From: Dehalococcoidia bacterium
Lineage (GTDB): Bacteria; Chloroflexota; Dehalococcoidia; Dehalococcoidales; E44-bin46
Assembly (NCBI GenBank): GCA_020343755.1
Contig: CP070810.1
Coordinates: 459,867 to 467,090 of the forward strand
Length of the DNA stretch: 7,224 nt
Direction of reading: 5' to 3'
How positions within the stretch are numbered: the stretch's first letter is position 1; the number at the start of each line of letters is the position of its first letter. The notes beneath the pieces were generated by a model, which ran no database searches, was not told the origin of the DNA, and saw only the letters and a list, made by a program, of their open reading frames with translations. This document shows, in pieces, positions 1-6,383 of this stretch. Made by a program: the position numbers and the translations under genes.

Positions 1-1065
1 ATAGTAACTGATACCCTGGCTGTTAACACCGACTCGAGTGACCTCAGAGGGTTCAAGCATATCCCGGGGAAGAACAGGATACTGGTGGGAGCTGGCAGGG
101 CCTTTGGGCATGGGCTTGGCAAAATCAATTTCGAGGCGGCCAGAATATTTACCGATGACCGCGCAGTGCTTGCCGGGGAAATTTCTGATTCCCGACATTT
201 TTATGAGACGGATGCGGTGGTGGTTATCGCCAGCGCTGCAGGGGGCACAGGCTCCGGTGGTATCGGACAGGTCGTGAAGATTCTTAAGGAAAGACTAGGC
301 CGTCGTGTTATTGCTATGGTTGTTTTACCCTTTGCCTATGAGGAGAGTGGCGCAGTATCTTACGCTCAAACTAATGCTGCCACCTGTGTGAGTACCGTGG
401 ATGGCTACGCTGATGTTACCTTTATCCTTGATAATGAGAAGTTCAGTAGAGGGGCAACGGTCAGCATGGCAGACTCCTACCAGCATATAAACCAGCAAAT
501 GGTCAGCAACTTCTACGACCTATTCTGTGCCGGTGAGGAGGAAGCCACCAACTACGTAGGTGCCAAAGTGGTTGATGCTGGGGACATCATTGCTTCCCTG
601 TCTGGTATATCCGTTATTGGTAGAGGTGAAGTGTCCCTCCCGACTTTCCGCTTTAGAAAATATTCCGTAGACGAGGGGATACGCAGAGCAACCTCGGTAT
701 CCACGGCTTTGAGTGAAGCAGTGAATAATCTGTCTACCGATATCAACTTGAAGGATGTTCGCAGGTTACTGGCTATGCTTTGTGCCCCGAAGGAATACAT
801 TACACAGTCAGCTCTTCAAGAGGTATATCAGACCCTCCTCGACAATGCCCCTCAGGCAGAAATTAGGACTGGGGACTACCCTAGGAGAGGGCGAGAAGTT
901 TCCGTAACTGTTGTTGCCTCTGAGCTGGTTAGGGTGCCTAGGGTAGAAAAACTATACGAGGAGGCAACAAGAACGTTCGAAGCTCAGAAGGTAACTGATG
1001 CAGAGGCAAGAAACCTCATCAACGAGCTGAAGGAAAAGGCGAAGGGCATACCTAGATTAGCTTAG
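1..1065 (+). CDS. FtsZ/tubulin-superfamily GTPase, 5'-truncated by window edge
   Basis: The frame is open from base 1, so the start lies upstream; 354 residues are visible. They align in order with FtsZ landmarks. VNTDSSDL (codons 8-15) matches the FtsZ 'NTD' strand, a Gly-rich stretch (GAGRAFGHGLG, codons 30-40) stands at the T3 position, and GGTGSGG (codons 81-87) is the tubulin signature T4 loop. VVDAGDI (codons 190-196) matches the T7 loop NVDFADV and keeps both acidic residues (D192, D195) that complete GTP hydrolysis in the neighbouring subunit. VSVTVVASEL near codon 305 matches the FtsZ C-terminal-domain strand RVTVVATGI. The T1 loop is outside the window. The protein ends soon after this domain in a short charged helix. 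No long linker and no clear FtsA/ZipA-binding tail is present, so it is probably not the housekeeping FtsZ but a paralogue of the FtsZ-like or CetZ-like kind. It is expected to polymerise in the cytoplasm. The next intact gene on the same strand encodes a tail-anchored coiled coil. Confidence 0.85.
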   Translation: MVTDTLAVNTDSSDLRGFKHIPGKNRILVGAGRAFGHGLGKINFEAARIFTDDRAVLAGEISDSRHFYETDAVVVIASAAGGTGSGGIGQVVKILKERLGRRVIAMVVLPFAYEESGAVSYAQTNAATCVSTVDGYADVTFILDNEKFSRGATVSMADSYQHINQQMVSNFYDLFCAGEEEATNYVGAKVVDAGDIIASLSGISVIGRGEVSLPTFRFRKYSVDEGIRRATSVSTALSEAVNNLSTDINLKDVRRLLAMLCAPKEYITQSALQEVYQTLLDNAPQAEIRTGDYPRRGREVSVTVVASELVRVPRVEKLYEEATRTFEAQKVTDAEARNLINELKEKAKGIPRLA

Positions 1066-1092
1066 GTTACTTAGGGAAGTTGATAATGTCAT

Positions 1093-1419
1093 ATGAATAC
1101 AGGAGACAAAAGTAAGGCCTTCGCCGTTTCAACTAAGGCAGAACTTGAAGCATGAGAGGAGACACTTCAGCGTTCTATCGCTGGATGCAGGAGAATTTGA
1201 CTAAATCTACAGAGGTCATCTTTTAGCCCAATCTTCAGAAGCCATCCATATGACGAGATGGAGCACTTATCCAACAAAGTTCTATTTCACGCTCCTGCAG
1301 AGATGTTAACTATTATCTGTGCAGAAGGACTTTGGATAGTCTACTATTTGGAGGAATCTTCTGGTAGCTTAAAAATTGTCAACATTGGGCTGGCAAAGCA
1401 AGAGCCTAAGATTCGTTGA
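1093..1419 (+). pseudogene. possible eroded small gene with two in-frame TGA codons
   Basis: One frame gives protein-like sequence from ATG 1093 to TGA 1417-1419 but is broken by TGA at 1153-1155 and 1198-1200. It starts MNTGDKSKAFAVSTKAELEA. After the second stop it runs uninterrupted for about 70 codons (1201-1416), including HAPAEMLTIICAEGLWIVYY and SLKIVNIGLAKQEPK. A second frame (ATG 1152 to TAG 1224) also reads sensibly as MRGDTSAFYRWMQENL, so a frameshift is an alternative explanation to point nonsense changes. No convincing ribosome-binding site precedes 1093. I do not recognise the family. TGG is also used for Trp in the same frame, so this does not look like a recoded genetic code. 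Low confidence: it may be chance open sequence. Confidence 0.3.
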
Positions 1420-1758
1420 GTTTTAAGCTCCCTTCTTATGCGTTTCACAGTTAGCAAACTCGATTTGATATCATCCTGCCTTCGTAGTTTTGAGCTTCGG
1501 CTGATTTAGCTTTGGGCAAACGATTTTACCAAGTTAGAAGTGTCTATAATTGAATCAGCTGAATCAGCTTCACGTAGAGCTTCTCTCATCGCTAAGTCAC
1601 ATAAACTCAGTGTACAAATAACAGAAGCTTGTTGTGCTCAGGGGCACCGTCAGAATTTAGAGCTAAATTCGCGCCCTTAACAGAGGCATCCAAATCTATG
1701 TTATTATTAAAAAGGTATTCCGAAAATACAAATGCGCCATAGGAAGGAGGGGTAAGAA
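1420..1758 (+). other. intergenic leader upstream of the coiled-coil gene
   Basis: No intact gene is seen here. A stretch in the same frame as the preceding remnant (1510-1680) reads ANDFTKLEVSIIESAESA onward to a TAA. It could be another eroded piece, but it lacks a start codon with a ribosome-binding site. GAATCAGCT is tandemly repeated at 1552-1569. The last 100 bases are AT-rich and may hold the promoter of the gene starting at 1759; a weak candidate is TTAACA 1677-1682 with TATTAT 1702-1707, but its 19-base spacing is long. Confidence 0.3.
1744..1750 (+). promoter_or_regulatory. ribosome-binding site of coiled-coil gene
   Basis: AAGGAGG lies 8 bases before the ATG at 1759. It fixes the start of the long alanine-rich protein despite many possible internal starts. 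Confidence 0.8.
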
Positions 1759-3645
1759 ATGGCAAAAAGAAACGAGTTACCGGAAGAAATGAAACCCGAA
1801 GGACGCCCAAAAATAATGACAAAGCCGCTTCCTGAGATCCTGGACGAGATGGAAGCCAACATTAGAGCCGCCGCTGAGGCTGCCAGGAGAGCTGAGGAAG
1901 CAGCCAAGGCAGCCAGAGGGGCAGCCGGAGCCGCCACCAAGGCATCTGAGGAAGCGGCGAAGAGGGCTGAAGAAGCCCGTGCCGCCGGCGAGAAGGCTGC
2001 CGAGAAGGCTACCAGAGCTGCCACCGAAGCTGCTGCCAAGGCTGAAGAGACAGCCAGAGCAGCCAGGGAAGCTGCTGAGGTGGCAGCCAGAAAAGCCGAA
2101 GAGGCCGACAAGGGAGCCAGGGAAGCGGCTGAGGCATTCAAGAGGGCTGCTGAGGAAGCGGCGAAGAGGGCTGAAGCAGCCAGTGCTGCCGCTAGGCAGG
2201 CTGCTGAGGCGGCAATGAAGGCAGCCGAAGAGGCTGCCGCCGAGGCAGCGAGAAGAGCCGAAGAGGCCGCCAAGAAGGCTGAAGAGGCTAGTGCTGAGGC
2301 AGCAGCAAGAGCCGAAGAAGCAGCTAGGAAGGCCGAAGAGGCTGGTGCTGCTGCTAGAGAGGCCGCTGAGATTGCCACTAGATCAGCCGAGGAAGCTGCT
2401 GAGAGAGCTGAAGAAGCAGCAACAAAAGCTGAGGAAACGGCTAGGGGAGCCAAATACGCTGCTGAAGAAGCTACGGCTAAAGCTGAAGAAATAGACCTGG
2501 CGGCTAGAGAAGCCGCGGCTGCTGCGGCTAGAGCGGCTGAGGAAGCAGCGGCTAAGGCTGAGGAGACAGCCAGAGCAGCCAAGGAAGCAGTCGAGGAAGC
2601 TATTCAAGCCGCAAACGCTGCTGGTGAGCGAGCCGATGAAGGCGCAAAAGCAGCTAAGACAGCTACTGCTGAATTAACAGAAAACCTGACGGCGGAGACA
2701 GCTACGAAGGCTGAGGAGGTGGGCAGGAAAGCCAAAATGGCAGCCGCCAGTGCTTTCCGAGCGGCAGAGGAGCTGAGTAGGAAAGCTGAGCTAGCTGAAA
2801 TAGCTGGCGATGAAGCTATAGCCGCTGCTGGTAAGGTATCAGGATTAATTGCTGAGAGGGTTGAGGAGGCAGGTTCAGAAGCCAAGGAGGCAGCAGCTAG
2901 AGGTTTTGAGGTAGCTGACAAGATTCGAAAGATGGCTGAGCAAGCTGACACAGCCGGTGATGAAGCTATTGAGACAGCGTCTCAAGCCTTGCATAAGCTA
3001 GTGAGTAGGGCGGAAGAACTGGCCAAAGCAGCCGAAGAGGCTGCCGAAGCTGCTGAAAAAGCATCAGAGGCGGCGAGGAAAGCTATAGAAGCTGCTGAGG
3101 CGGCGATGAGGGCTGACGTGGAGGAAGCTGCCGCTAAGGCCAAGAAAGCCGCTGAACAAGCTGGCTTCAGGGCTGAAGAGGCGGCGAGGAAAGCTATAGA
3201 AGCTGCTGAGGCGGCGATGAGGGCTGACATGGAGGAAGCTGCTGCTAAGGCCAAGAAAGCCGCTGAAGAAGCTGGCGTCAGGGCTGAGGAGGCGGCGAGG
3301 AAAGCTATAGAAGCTGCTGAGGCGGCGATGAAGGCTACCGTGGAGGAGAGTGCAGCTAAGGCCAAGAAGGCCGCTGAACAAGCTGGCTTCAGGGCTGAGG
3401 AGGCGGCTAGACAGGCTAGGAAAGCCTCGGAGGAAGCAATCAAGGCAACCCAAGTATCTGAGGAGGTAGCTGCTGAGGCGGCGAGAAAGGCTGAAGAGGC
3501 TGTTGCTAAAATTGACCTAGTTCCAAAACTGGTCAGACAGGTCCTTTCTTCACGGCAGTTTTTGCTTGTTATCATACTAGCCGTCCTTGGGGCAATCTTT
3601 GCCTCTGTGGCCATCAGCGTAGGCCTTAGCTCCCTAGGTCCTTAG
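1759..3645 (+). CDS. tail-anchored Ala/Glu/Lys-rich coiled-coil rod protein, 628 aa
   Basis: Residues 1-25 hold five of the protein's few prolines (P8, P13, P17, P23, P25). Residues 26-588 contain none and consist almost entirely of A, E, K and R in amphipathic spacing. As one continuous helix this stretch would be about 84 nm long. P589 breaks it, and residues 601-621 (FLLVIILAVLGAIFASVAISV) form a single strongly hydrophobic segment with only seven residues after it. This predicts a C-terminal tail anchor with the rod on the cytoplasmic side. There is no signal peptide. Internal repeats occur in three layers, listed separately. Composition recalls apolipoprotein-like, methyl-accepting and LEA-type helices, but such similarity is compositional and no function should be transferred from it. 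A strong ribosome-binding site precedes it. The upstream same-strand neighbour is an FtsZ-like GTPase, about 690 bases away, which makes a shared role plausible but unproven. Confidence 0.85.
   Translation: MAKRNELPEEMKPEGRPKIMTKPLPEILDEMEANIRAAAEAARRAEEAAKAARGAAGAATKASEEAAKRAEEARAAGEKAAEKATRAATEAAAKAEETARAAREAAEVAARKAEEADKGAREAAEAFKRAAEEAAKRAEAASAAARQAAEAAMKAAEEAAAEAARRAEEAAKKAEEASAEAAARAEEAARKAEEAGAAAREAAEIATRSAEEAAERAEEAATKAEETARGAKYAAEEATAKAEEIDLAAREAAAAAARAAEEAAAKAEETARAAKEAVEEAIQAANAAGERADEGAKAAKTATAELTENLTAETATKAEEVGRKAKMAAASAFRAAEELSRKAELAEIAGDEAIAAAGKVSGLIAERVEEAGSEAKEAAARGFEVADKIRKMAEQADTAGDEAIETASQALHKLVSRAEELAKAAEEAAEAAEKASEAARKAIEAAEAAMRADVEEAAAKAKKAAEQAGFRAEEAARKAIEAAEAAMRADMEEAAAKAKKAAEEAGVRAEEAARKAIEAAEAAMKATVEESAAKAKKAAEQAGFRAEEAARQARKASEEAIKATQVSEEVAAEAARKAEEAVAKIDLVPKLVRQVLSSRQFLLVIILAVLGAIFASVAISVGLSSLGP
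2038..2568 (+). repeat. 18-residue helical periodicity (KAEE motif) in rod protein
   Basis: KAEE/SAEE motifs start at residues 94, 112, 173, 191, 209, 223, 241 and 266. Neighbouring spacings are 18, 18, 18, 14, 18 and 25 residues, apart from one longer gap of 61. These equal 11+7, 7+7 and 11+7+7, the step sizes of mixed heptad/hendecad coiled coils. At the DNA level the units are diverged, so the periodicity is kept at protein level. Confidence 0.7.
2755..3054 (+). repeat. two 50-residue modules in rod protein
   Basis: Residues 333-382 and 383-432 are diverged tandem copies of a 50-residue unit. Both begin with F, carry a KAE or KMAE segment, and reach AGDEAI at the same offset (G350 and G400). 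This module is richer in I, L and D than the flanking rod. Confidence 0.6.
3067..3399 (+). repeat. three near-identical 111-bp tandem repeats (37 residues each)
   Basis: Units start at 3067, 3178 and 3289 (residues 437-473, 474-510, 511-547), each exactly 111 bases. Each unit opens EAARKAIEAAEAAM and continues through AKAKKAAE. A fourth unit begins at 3400 but departs after about five codons. The high nucleotide identity points to recent duplication and a likely length-variable site. Confidence 0.9.
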
Positions 3646-3831
3646 CACATAAGCTCGATCACTGAAAGACAACAAGGGAGACTAGTGAGGATGTAACTAT
3701 AGGACAAAACTAGAGCGAGGGGGGATAGTCAAACCCTCAGCTGCGAATATCTGAGAAAAAAGTATGTGGTTTGATGTGGAGAACCCCTCATACGACAGCA
3801 GTGTGGGGTCTAGCATATTAAGACTAGCGTA

Positions 3832-3862
3832 GACAGGATAGACAGGTAGCATCTGTCCTGTC
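3832..3862. repeat. inverted repeat in convergent intergenic gap
   Basis: GACAGG (3832-3837) and ACAG (3842-3845) pair with CTGTCCTGTC (3853-3862), leaving a 4-base bulge and a 7-base loop. The left arm lies inside a direct repeat of TAGACAGG (3830-3837 and 3839-3846). It lies between the ends of the convergent rod gene and recombinase gene and could act as a bidirectional terminator, although no T-run follows. Confidence 0.45.
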
Positions 3863-3892
3863 GATTGATTGAACAATCGCTTGAATTGTTCA
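3862..3892. repeat. overlapping perfect inverted repeats (alternative hairpins)
   Basis: TGAACAAT (3870-3877) and ATTGTTCA (3885-3892) are perfect 8-base arms around a 7-base loop. A second perfect pair, CGATTG (3862-3867) and CAATCG (3874-3879), overlaps the first and could form only in its place. The site lies 24 bases beyond the recombinase stop. It may be a terminator without a T-run or a protein-binding site. Confidence 0.5.
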
Positions 3893-3915
3893 CCATTGGC
3901 CATCGTGGGCAGTCT

Positions 3916-4792
3916 CTAAGCCATTCCAACCCAGAGATGATTGTACCATCGCCGATGCTCTTCGCCAGCAACCTTTCGATACCTCGCTGTAGTATTAAAG
4001 CTAGCGTGCCCCAAATGCTCCTGAAGCAGTCGTAATGCGTCTCCAGAGTCATCCAGCTTCATTGCATTGACAGCAAAGGCATCTCTAAGGCGATGGGGGC
4101 TAACTCCTCTCATCCTTCCGGTTTCAGGATTCACTAAACCTGCGAGGCCAGCTCTTTTAGCACAGTCTCTCACTATTTGCCAAGCCCGATGCCGATTAAG
4201 ACCGAAGAGAAGAGTAGATCCACTGTAGGAGGTTAATAAGTCGCGACCAACATAGTCCTTTAGCATTTCCAAGGTGTGTTTATCAACGGGTAACACTCTC
4301 ACGCGCCGATGTTCTTGCTGACGCTTCTGAGCCTCTCTGACTTCCTTGCCACACTCAGGACAGAATTGGTGTCTCTTGCCTAACCTTGCCCTACACCCAG
4401 TACATGATAGCCTGATACGCATCTTGAGATGCAGAACTGTGACAGTACCTCGCTCGAAGTCTATGTCACTCACCTTAAGTGCCAGAGCCTCTGAAACTCG
4501 ACAGCCCAAGCGAAACAAAATCCTGATAAGCAGCCTATCGCGCAGGCAACTGGTAGCTCACTCCATCAACTATTTCCCGGTGGCCTATCTCGGTGACATC
4601 GGTGGAAAAACCCTTAGCCTCAAGGAAATTCTTAAGGGTGTTAACTGCTGTGGTGGGAATTCTAATTGTTTTTGGACTCTTACCCTCGCTCCTAGCATAC
4701 AGCCTATAGCCCCGGATCAAGTTATCAAGCTGGGTTGGTGTGCTTTTCCTTCCGATAGTCTTATTAAGGCACTCTTCCAGATTGGTTTCCAT
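3916..4792 (-). pseudogene. tyrosine recombinase with zinc-ribbon insert, frameshifted and N-domain shortened
   Basis: The gene starts at ATG 4792 behind a perfect AGGAGG. The first 85 codons (to TAG 4535-4537) begin a SAM-like core-binding domain, with LIRGYRLYARSEGKSPKT typical of integrase arms. The catalytic part continues in another frame: directly past the break it reads RDRLLIRILFRLGCRVSEAL, the usual opening of the Xer-type catalytic domain. Numbered from a TTG at 4518, the active-site residues are R7, K32 (probable), H142, R145, H171 and Y180 (nine after H171, as usual). An insert in the beta-hairpin carries CTGC (39-42) and CPEC (53-56), a zinc ribbon. Two lesions are seen. The frame shifts near 4535-4545. 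About 70-80 residues that normally separate the arm from the catalytic domain are missing, which one out-of-frame deletion could explain. The catalytic half alone could still be made from TTG 4518, but no good ribosome-binding site supports that. It probably once mobilised the element ending at the tRNA-like site upstream. Confidence 0.8.
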
Positions 4793-4797
4793 CTTGT

Positions 4798-4803
4798 CCT
4801 CCT
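4798..4803 (-). promoter_or_regulatory. ribosome-binding site of recombinase
   Basis: On the minus strand AGGAGG lies 5 bases before ATG 4792. It identifies this ATG as the original start of the broken recombinase. Confidence 0.75.
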
Positions 4804-4829
4804 TTTTGCCGAAGCAGCTGGTCTTTTAA

Positions 4830-4850
4830 GCAAAAAACGCAGATTTTTGC
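4830..4850. repeat. perfect inverted repeat between att-like site and recombinase
   Basis: GCAAAAA (4830-4836) and TTTTTGC (4844-4850) enclose a 7-base loop. It lies in the recombinase leader, where arm-binding sites or regulatory hairpins are expected. Confidence 0.45.
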
Positions 4851-4861
4851 CCGGAATCCGG
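4851..4861. repeat. small palindrome CCGGA-A-TCCGG
   Basis: A perfect 5-base dyad around one central base directly adjoins the previous inverted repeat. It could be an operator for the recombinase gene; no regulator gene is seen nearby. Confidence 0.3.
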
Positions 4862-4892
4862 AAGTTAAGACAGCCTCAATTTGTAGCTAATC

Positions 4893-4942
4893 TGGCGTCC
4901 CTGGAGGGATTCGAACCAACGACCTTCGGGTTACGGATCCGG
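4893..4942 (-). tRNA. 3' tRNA fragment, likely attachment-site remnant (non-functional)
   Basis: On the minus strand the sequence runs CCGTAACCCGAAGG (anticodon-loop to variable-loop style), GTTGGTTCGAATCC (T-arm) and CAGGGACG followed by an encoded CCA at 4895-4893. The 5' half is absent: no GTCCCTG partner for the acceptor stem and no D-arm is found upstream to about 4970. The T-stem is also inconsistent, because GTTGG cannot pair with CCCTC beyond the inner two pairs and the outer one. The 3' end points at the recombinase start 101 bases away on the same strand, as in integrations at tRNA 3' ends. It is best read as a decayed or hybrid att site, not a working tRNA. Confidence 0.55.
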
Positions 4943-5033
4943 TTGTGCTGAATTGGACACTGCTCACACAAATGCTTGTTTTGTTGCCTCACTGCACAAC
5001 CTGATGAATTGTATGCTGTAGCTGAGAGATATG

Positions 5034-5042
5034 TGCTATATT
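5034..5042 (+). promoter_or_regulatory. extended -10 promoter of small gene
   Basis: TGCTATATT is an extended -10 (TGn plus TATATT) placed about 20 bases before the ribosome-binding site of the 88-aa gene. No good -35 is seen at 16-18 bases, as is common for extended -10 promoters. Confidence 0.4.
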
Positions 5043-5062
5043 ATGGCACGAAGCTTTGTAAC

Positions 5063-5070
5063 AAGGAGGT
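5063..5070 (+). promoter_or_regulatory. ribosome-binding site deciding the start at 5076
   Basis: AAGGAGGT is fully complementary to the 16S anti-SD core and lies 5 bases before ATG 5076. This favours 5076 over the in-frame ATGs further upstream. Confidence 0.8.
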
Positions 5071-5075
5071 ACGCA

Positions 5076-5342
5076 ATGGCTGTGGAACAAAGTAACAGTC
5101 AACAATATAATTTTGCTGAATCAATGGGTGATTTGATTAATCTTCAAATTGAGATGAACGCTTTGGTAAGCAGCAAAATGATCCTCACTGCTACTGAGAA
5201 GGCTGGTCTAAAAGATAAAATCAAAGCATGGTTAAAGAAAGTACAGGAAATAGCTCAAGAAGTAAATGCCAGAGAATACACAATTGGAGCAGAGATCGGT
5301 TTTCCACCTAAAGTGTCAGCAAGTTTCACATGGGAGACATGA
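5076..5342 (+). CDS. small protein of unknown function, 88 aa
   Basis: I do not recognise the family. The start is chosen by the near-perfect ribosome-binding site; an in-frame ATG at 5031 would add 15 residues but overlaps the probable -10 element. Residues 1-12 are polar (SNSQQYN). Residues 14-34 and 42-64 look helical, the second being amphipathic and lysine-rich (KDKIKAWLKKVQEIA). Residues 67-88 look like two beta strands with PP at the turn, ending SASFTWET. There is no signal peptide, membrane segment or cysteine, so it is probably a small cytoplasmic protein. It is transcribed divergently from the recombinase remnant and the tRNA-like site, so it may be cargo of the former element or flanking host DNA. 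A 189-base gap separates it from the next gene. Confidence 0.7.
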   Translation: MAVEQSNSQQYNFAESMGDLINLQIEMNALVSSKMILTATEKAGLKDKIKAWLKKVQEIAQEVNAREYTIGAEIGFPPKVSASFTWET

Positions 5343-5531
5343 CATTCGTTGTCCTAGGTATGATAGCCTGCAGGGATAACAATGTGACGTATTGTGCAAA
5401 TTGCAGAACTCCTCAAAGTAGAATAGGGTGTTCTGAAGAGGAAATTTTACTCCATTCGCTCGTTTTCTTTCTAGCTACATCCTATGTTACACTTTAGTCA
5501 AGTCTATAGCCCGTGAGGTATGAGGACAACT

Positions 5532-6383
5532 ATGAACACTGAAACCTATCGCTTCAAGGTGGGTACTTTCAAATGCCTTGTCGTCATAGATGGCACCCAT
5601 GCGTACCCATATGTCCCCGCTTGGTTCATCAATGCCCCCAAAGAACGCCTGGAACAAGTGCTAAGGGAACACAACCTCGATCCAGAACAGTACGTCAGCC
5701 CGTATCCCAGCCTAGTGATTAACACGGGTCAGCATCGGGTGCTGGTGGACACAGGAGCGGGTAGTATGGAACCAACTACAGGGAGGCTGATTCCCAACCT
5801 ACAAGCCGAAGGAATTTCGCCCGAGGACATTGAAACGGTCATCCTCACGCACGGCCATCCGGACCACATCGGCGGGAATAACGACAGTGAGGGCAAACCA
5901 GCTTTCCCTAACGCCCGCTACGTCATGTGGAAAGATGAGTGGGATTTCTGGACCTCATCACCCAGCCTAGCAGAACTGGAGCTGGACGAACACCTTAAAC
6001 AACTCCTGCTCACGTCCGCACAGAACAACCTACTGCCGGTTCAAGGCCAACTCGATCTTGTTGACCATGAAACGGCAATCGTTCCCGGCATCCGGGCTGT
6101 AACGGCACCCGGCCATACCCCCGGCCACATGGCAATTGCCATTGCTTCGAACGGTGAGGAACTGCTGTACCTCTCAGATGTAGTACTCCACCCAATCCAT
6201 CTGGAGCGGCCAGACTGGTATGCAGTATTCGACTTTGCTCCGGAGCAAACAGTGACCACGCGGCGTCGGCTCCTCCAGCAGGCCGCGACCGAGAAGGCGT
6301 TGGTGCATGCCTTCCACTTCCCCTTCCCAGGTTTGGGCCGCGTTATCCAGAAGGGAGATGCGTGGCAGTGGCAGCCTGTTTAG
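5532..6383 (+). CDS. metallo-beta-lactamase-fold hydrolase, lactonase-like, 283 aa
   Basis: A dinuclear metal hydrolase. The metal ligands are visible: H107-x-H109-x-D111-H112 (THGHPDHIGG), H195 in APGHTPGH, D216 in YLSDVV, and H262 in HFPFPGLG (H259 is a less likely alternative). The order and spacing match MBL-fold enzymes of the AHL-lactonase/hydrolase branch. The N-terminal 60 residues form the substrate-side strands, with an Asp-Thr-Gly turn at residues 73-75 before the active site. No signal peptide is present, so it is cytoplasmic. The start at 5532 is preferred because GAGG (5522-5525) lies 6 bases upstream; an ATG at 5520 is in frame but its GAGG is only one base away. The substrate cannot be told from sequence: lactones, thioesters or other esters are possible. 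No LuxI-type synthase is nearby; a LuxR-type regulator lies downstream beyond an IS remnant. Confidence 0.85.
   Translation: MNTETYRFKVGTFKCLVVIDGTHAYPYVPAWFINAPKERLEQVLREHNLDPEQYVSPYPSLVINTGQHRVLVDTGAGSMEPTTGRLIPNLQAEGISPEDIETVILTHGHPDHIGGNNDSEGKPAFPNARYVMWKDEWDFWTSSPSLAELELDEHLKQLLLTSAQNNLLPVQGQLDLVDHETAIVPGIRAVTAPGHTPGHMAIAIASNGEELLYLSDVVLHPIHLERPDWYAVFDFAPEQTVTTRRRLLQQAATEKALVHAFHFPFPGLGRVIQKGDAWQWQPV

Noticed and set aside
1093..1200. In-frame TGA codons considered as selenocysteine or reassigned Trp codons
   Set aside because: No SECIS-like hairpin was evident after the TGAs, TGG encodes Trp in the same frame, and other genes in the window need no reassignment.
1607..1822. Minus-strand 71-codon frame crossing the rod gene start
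   Set aside because: It overlaps the strong ribosome-binding site and start of the rod gene and shows no recognisable motif or start signal.
1707..2582. Long minus-strand open frame rich in A and S opposite the rod gene
   Set aside because: It mirrors the GCN-rich codons of the alanine/glutamate gene on the other strand; it has no ribosome-binding site and no independent motifs. Other antisense frames at 2604-2951 and 2982-3614 have the same cause.
3067..3399. 111-bp repeats considered as a CRISPR-like or intergenic repeat array
   Set aside because: The units are contiguous without spacers, keep the reading frame and continue the coiled-coil sequence, so they are coding repeats.
4346..4951. 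Plus-strand 201-codon frame opposite the recombinase
   Set aside because: It is antisense to the recombinase, and its end (LEGFEPTTFGL) is the translation of the tRNA-like sequence, a known artefact.
4893..4970. Complete functional tRNA gene on the minus strand
   Set aside because: No 5' acceptor strand or D-arm could be placed and the anticodon and T stems do not pair properly.
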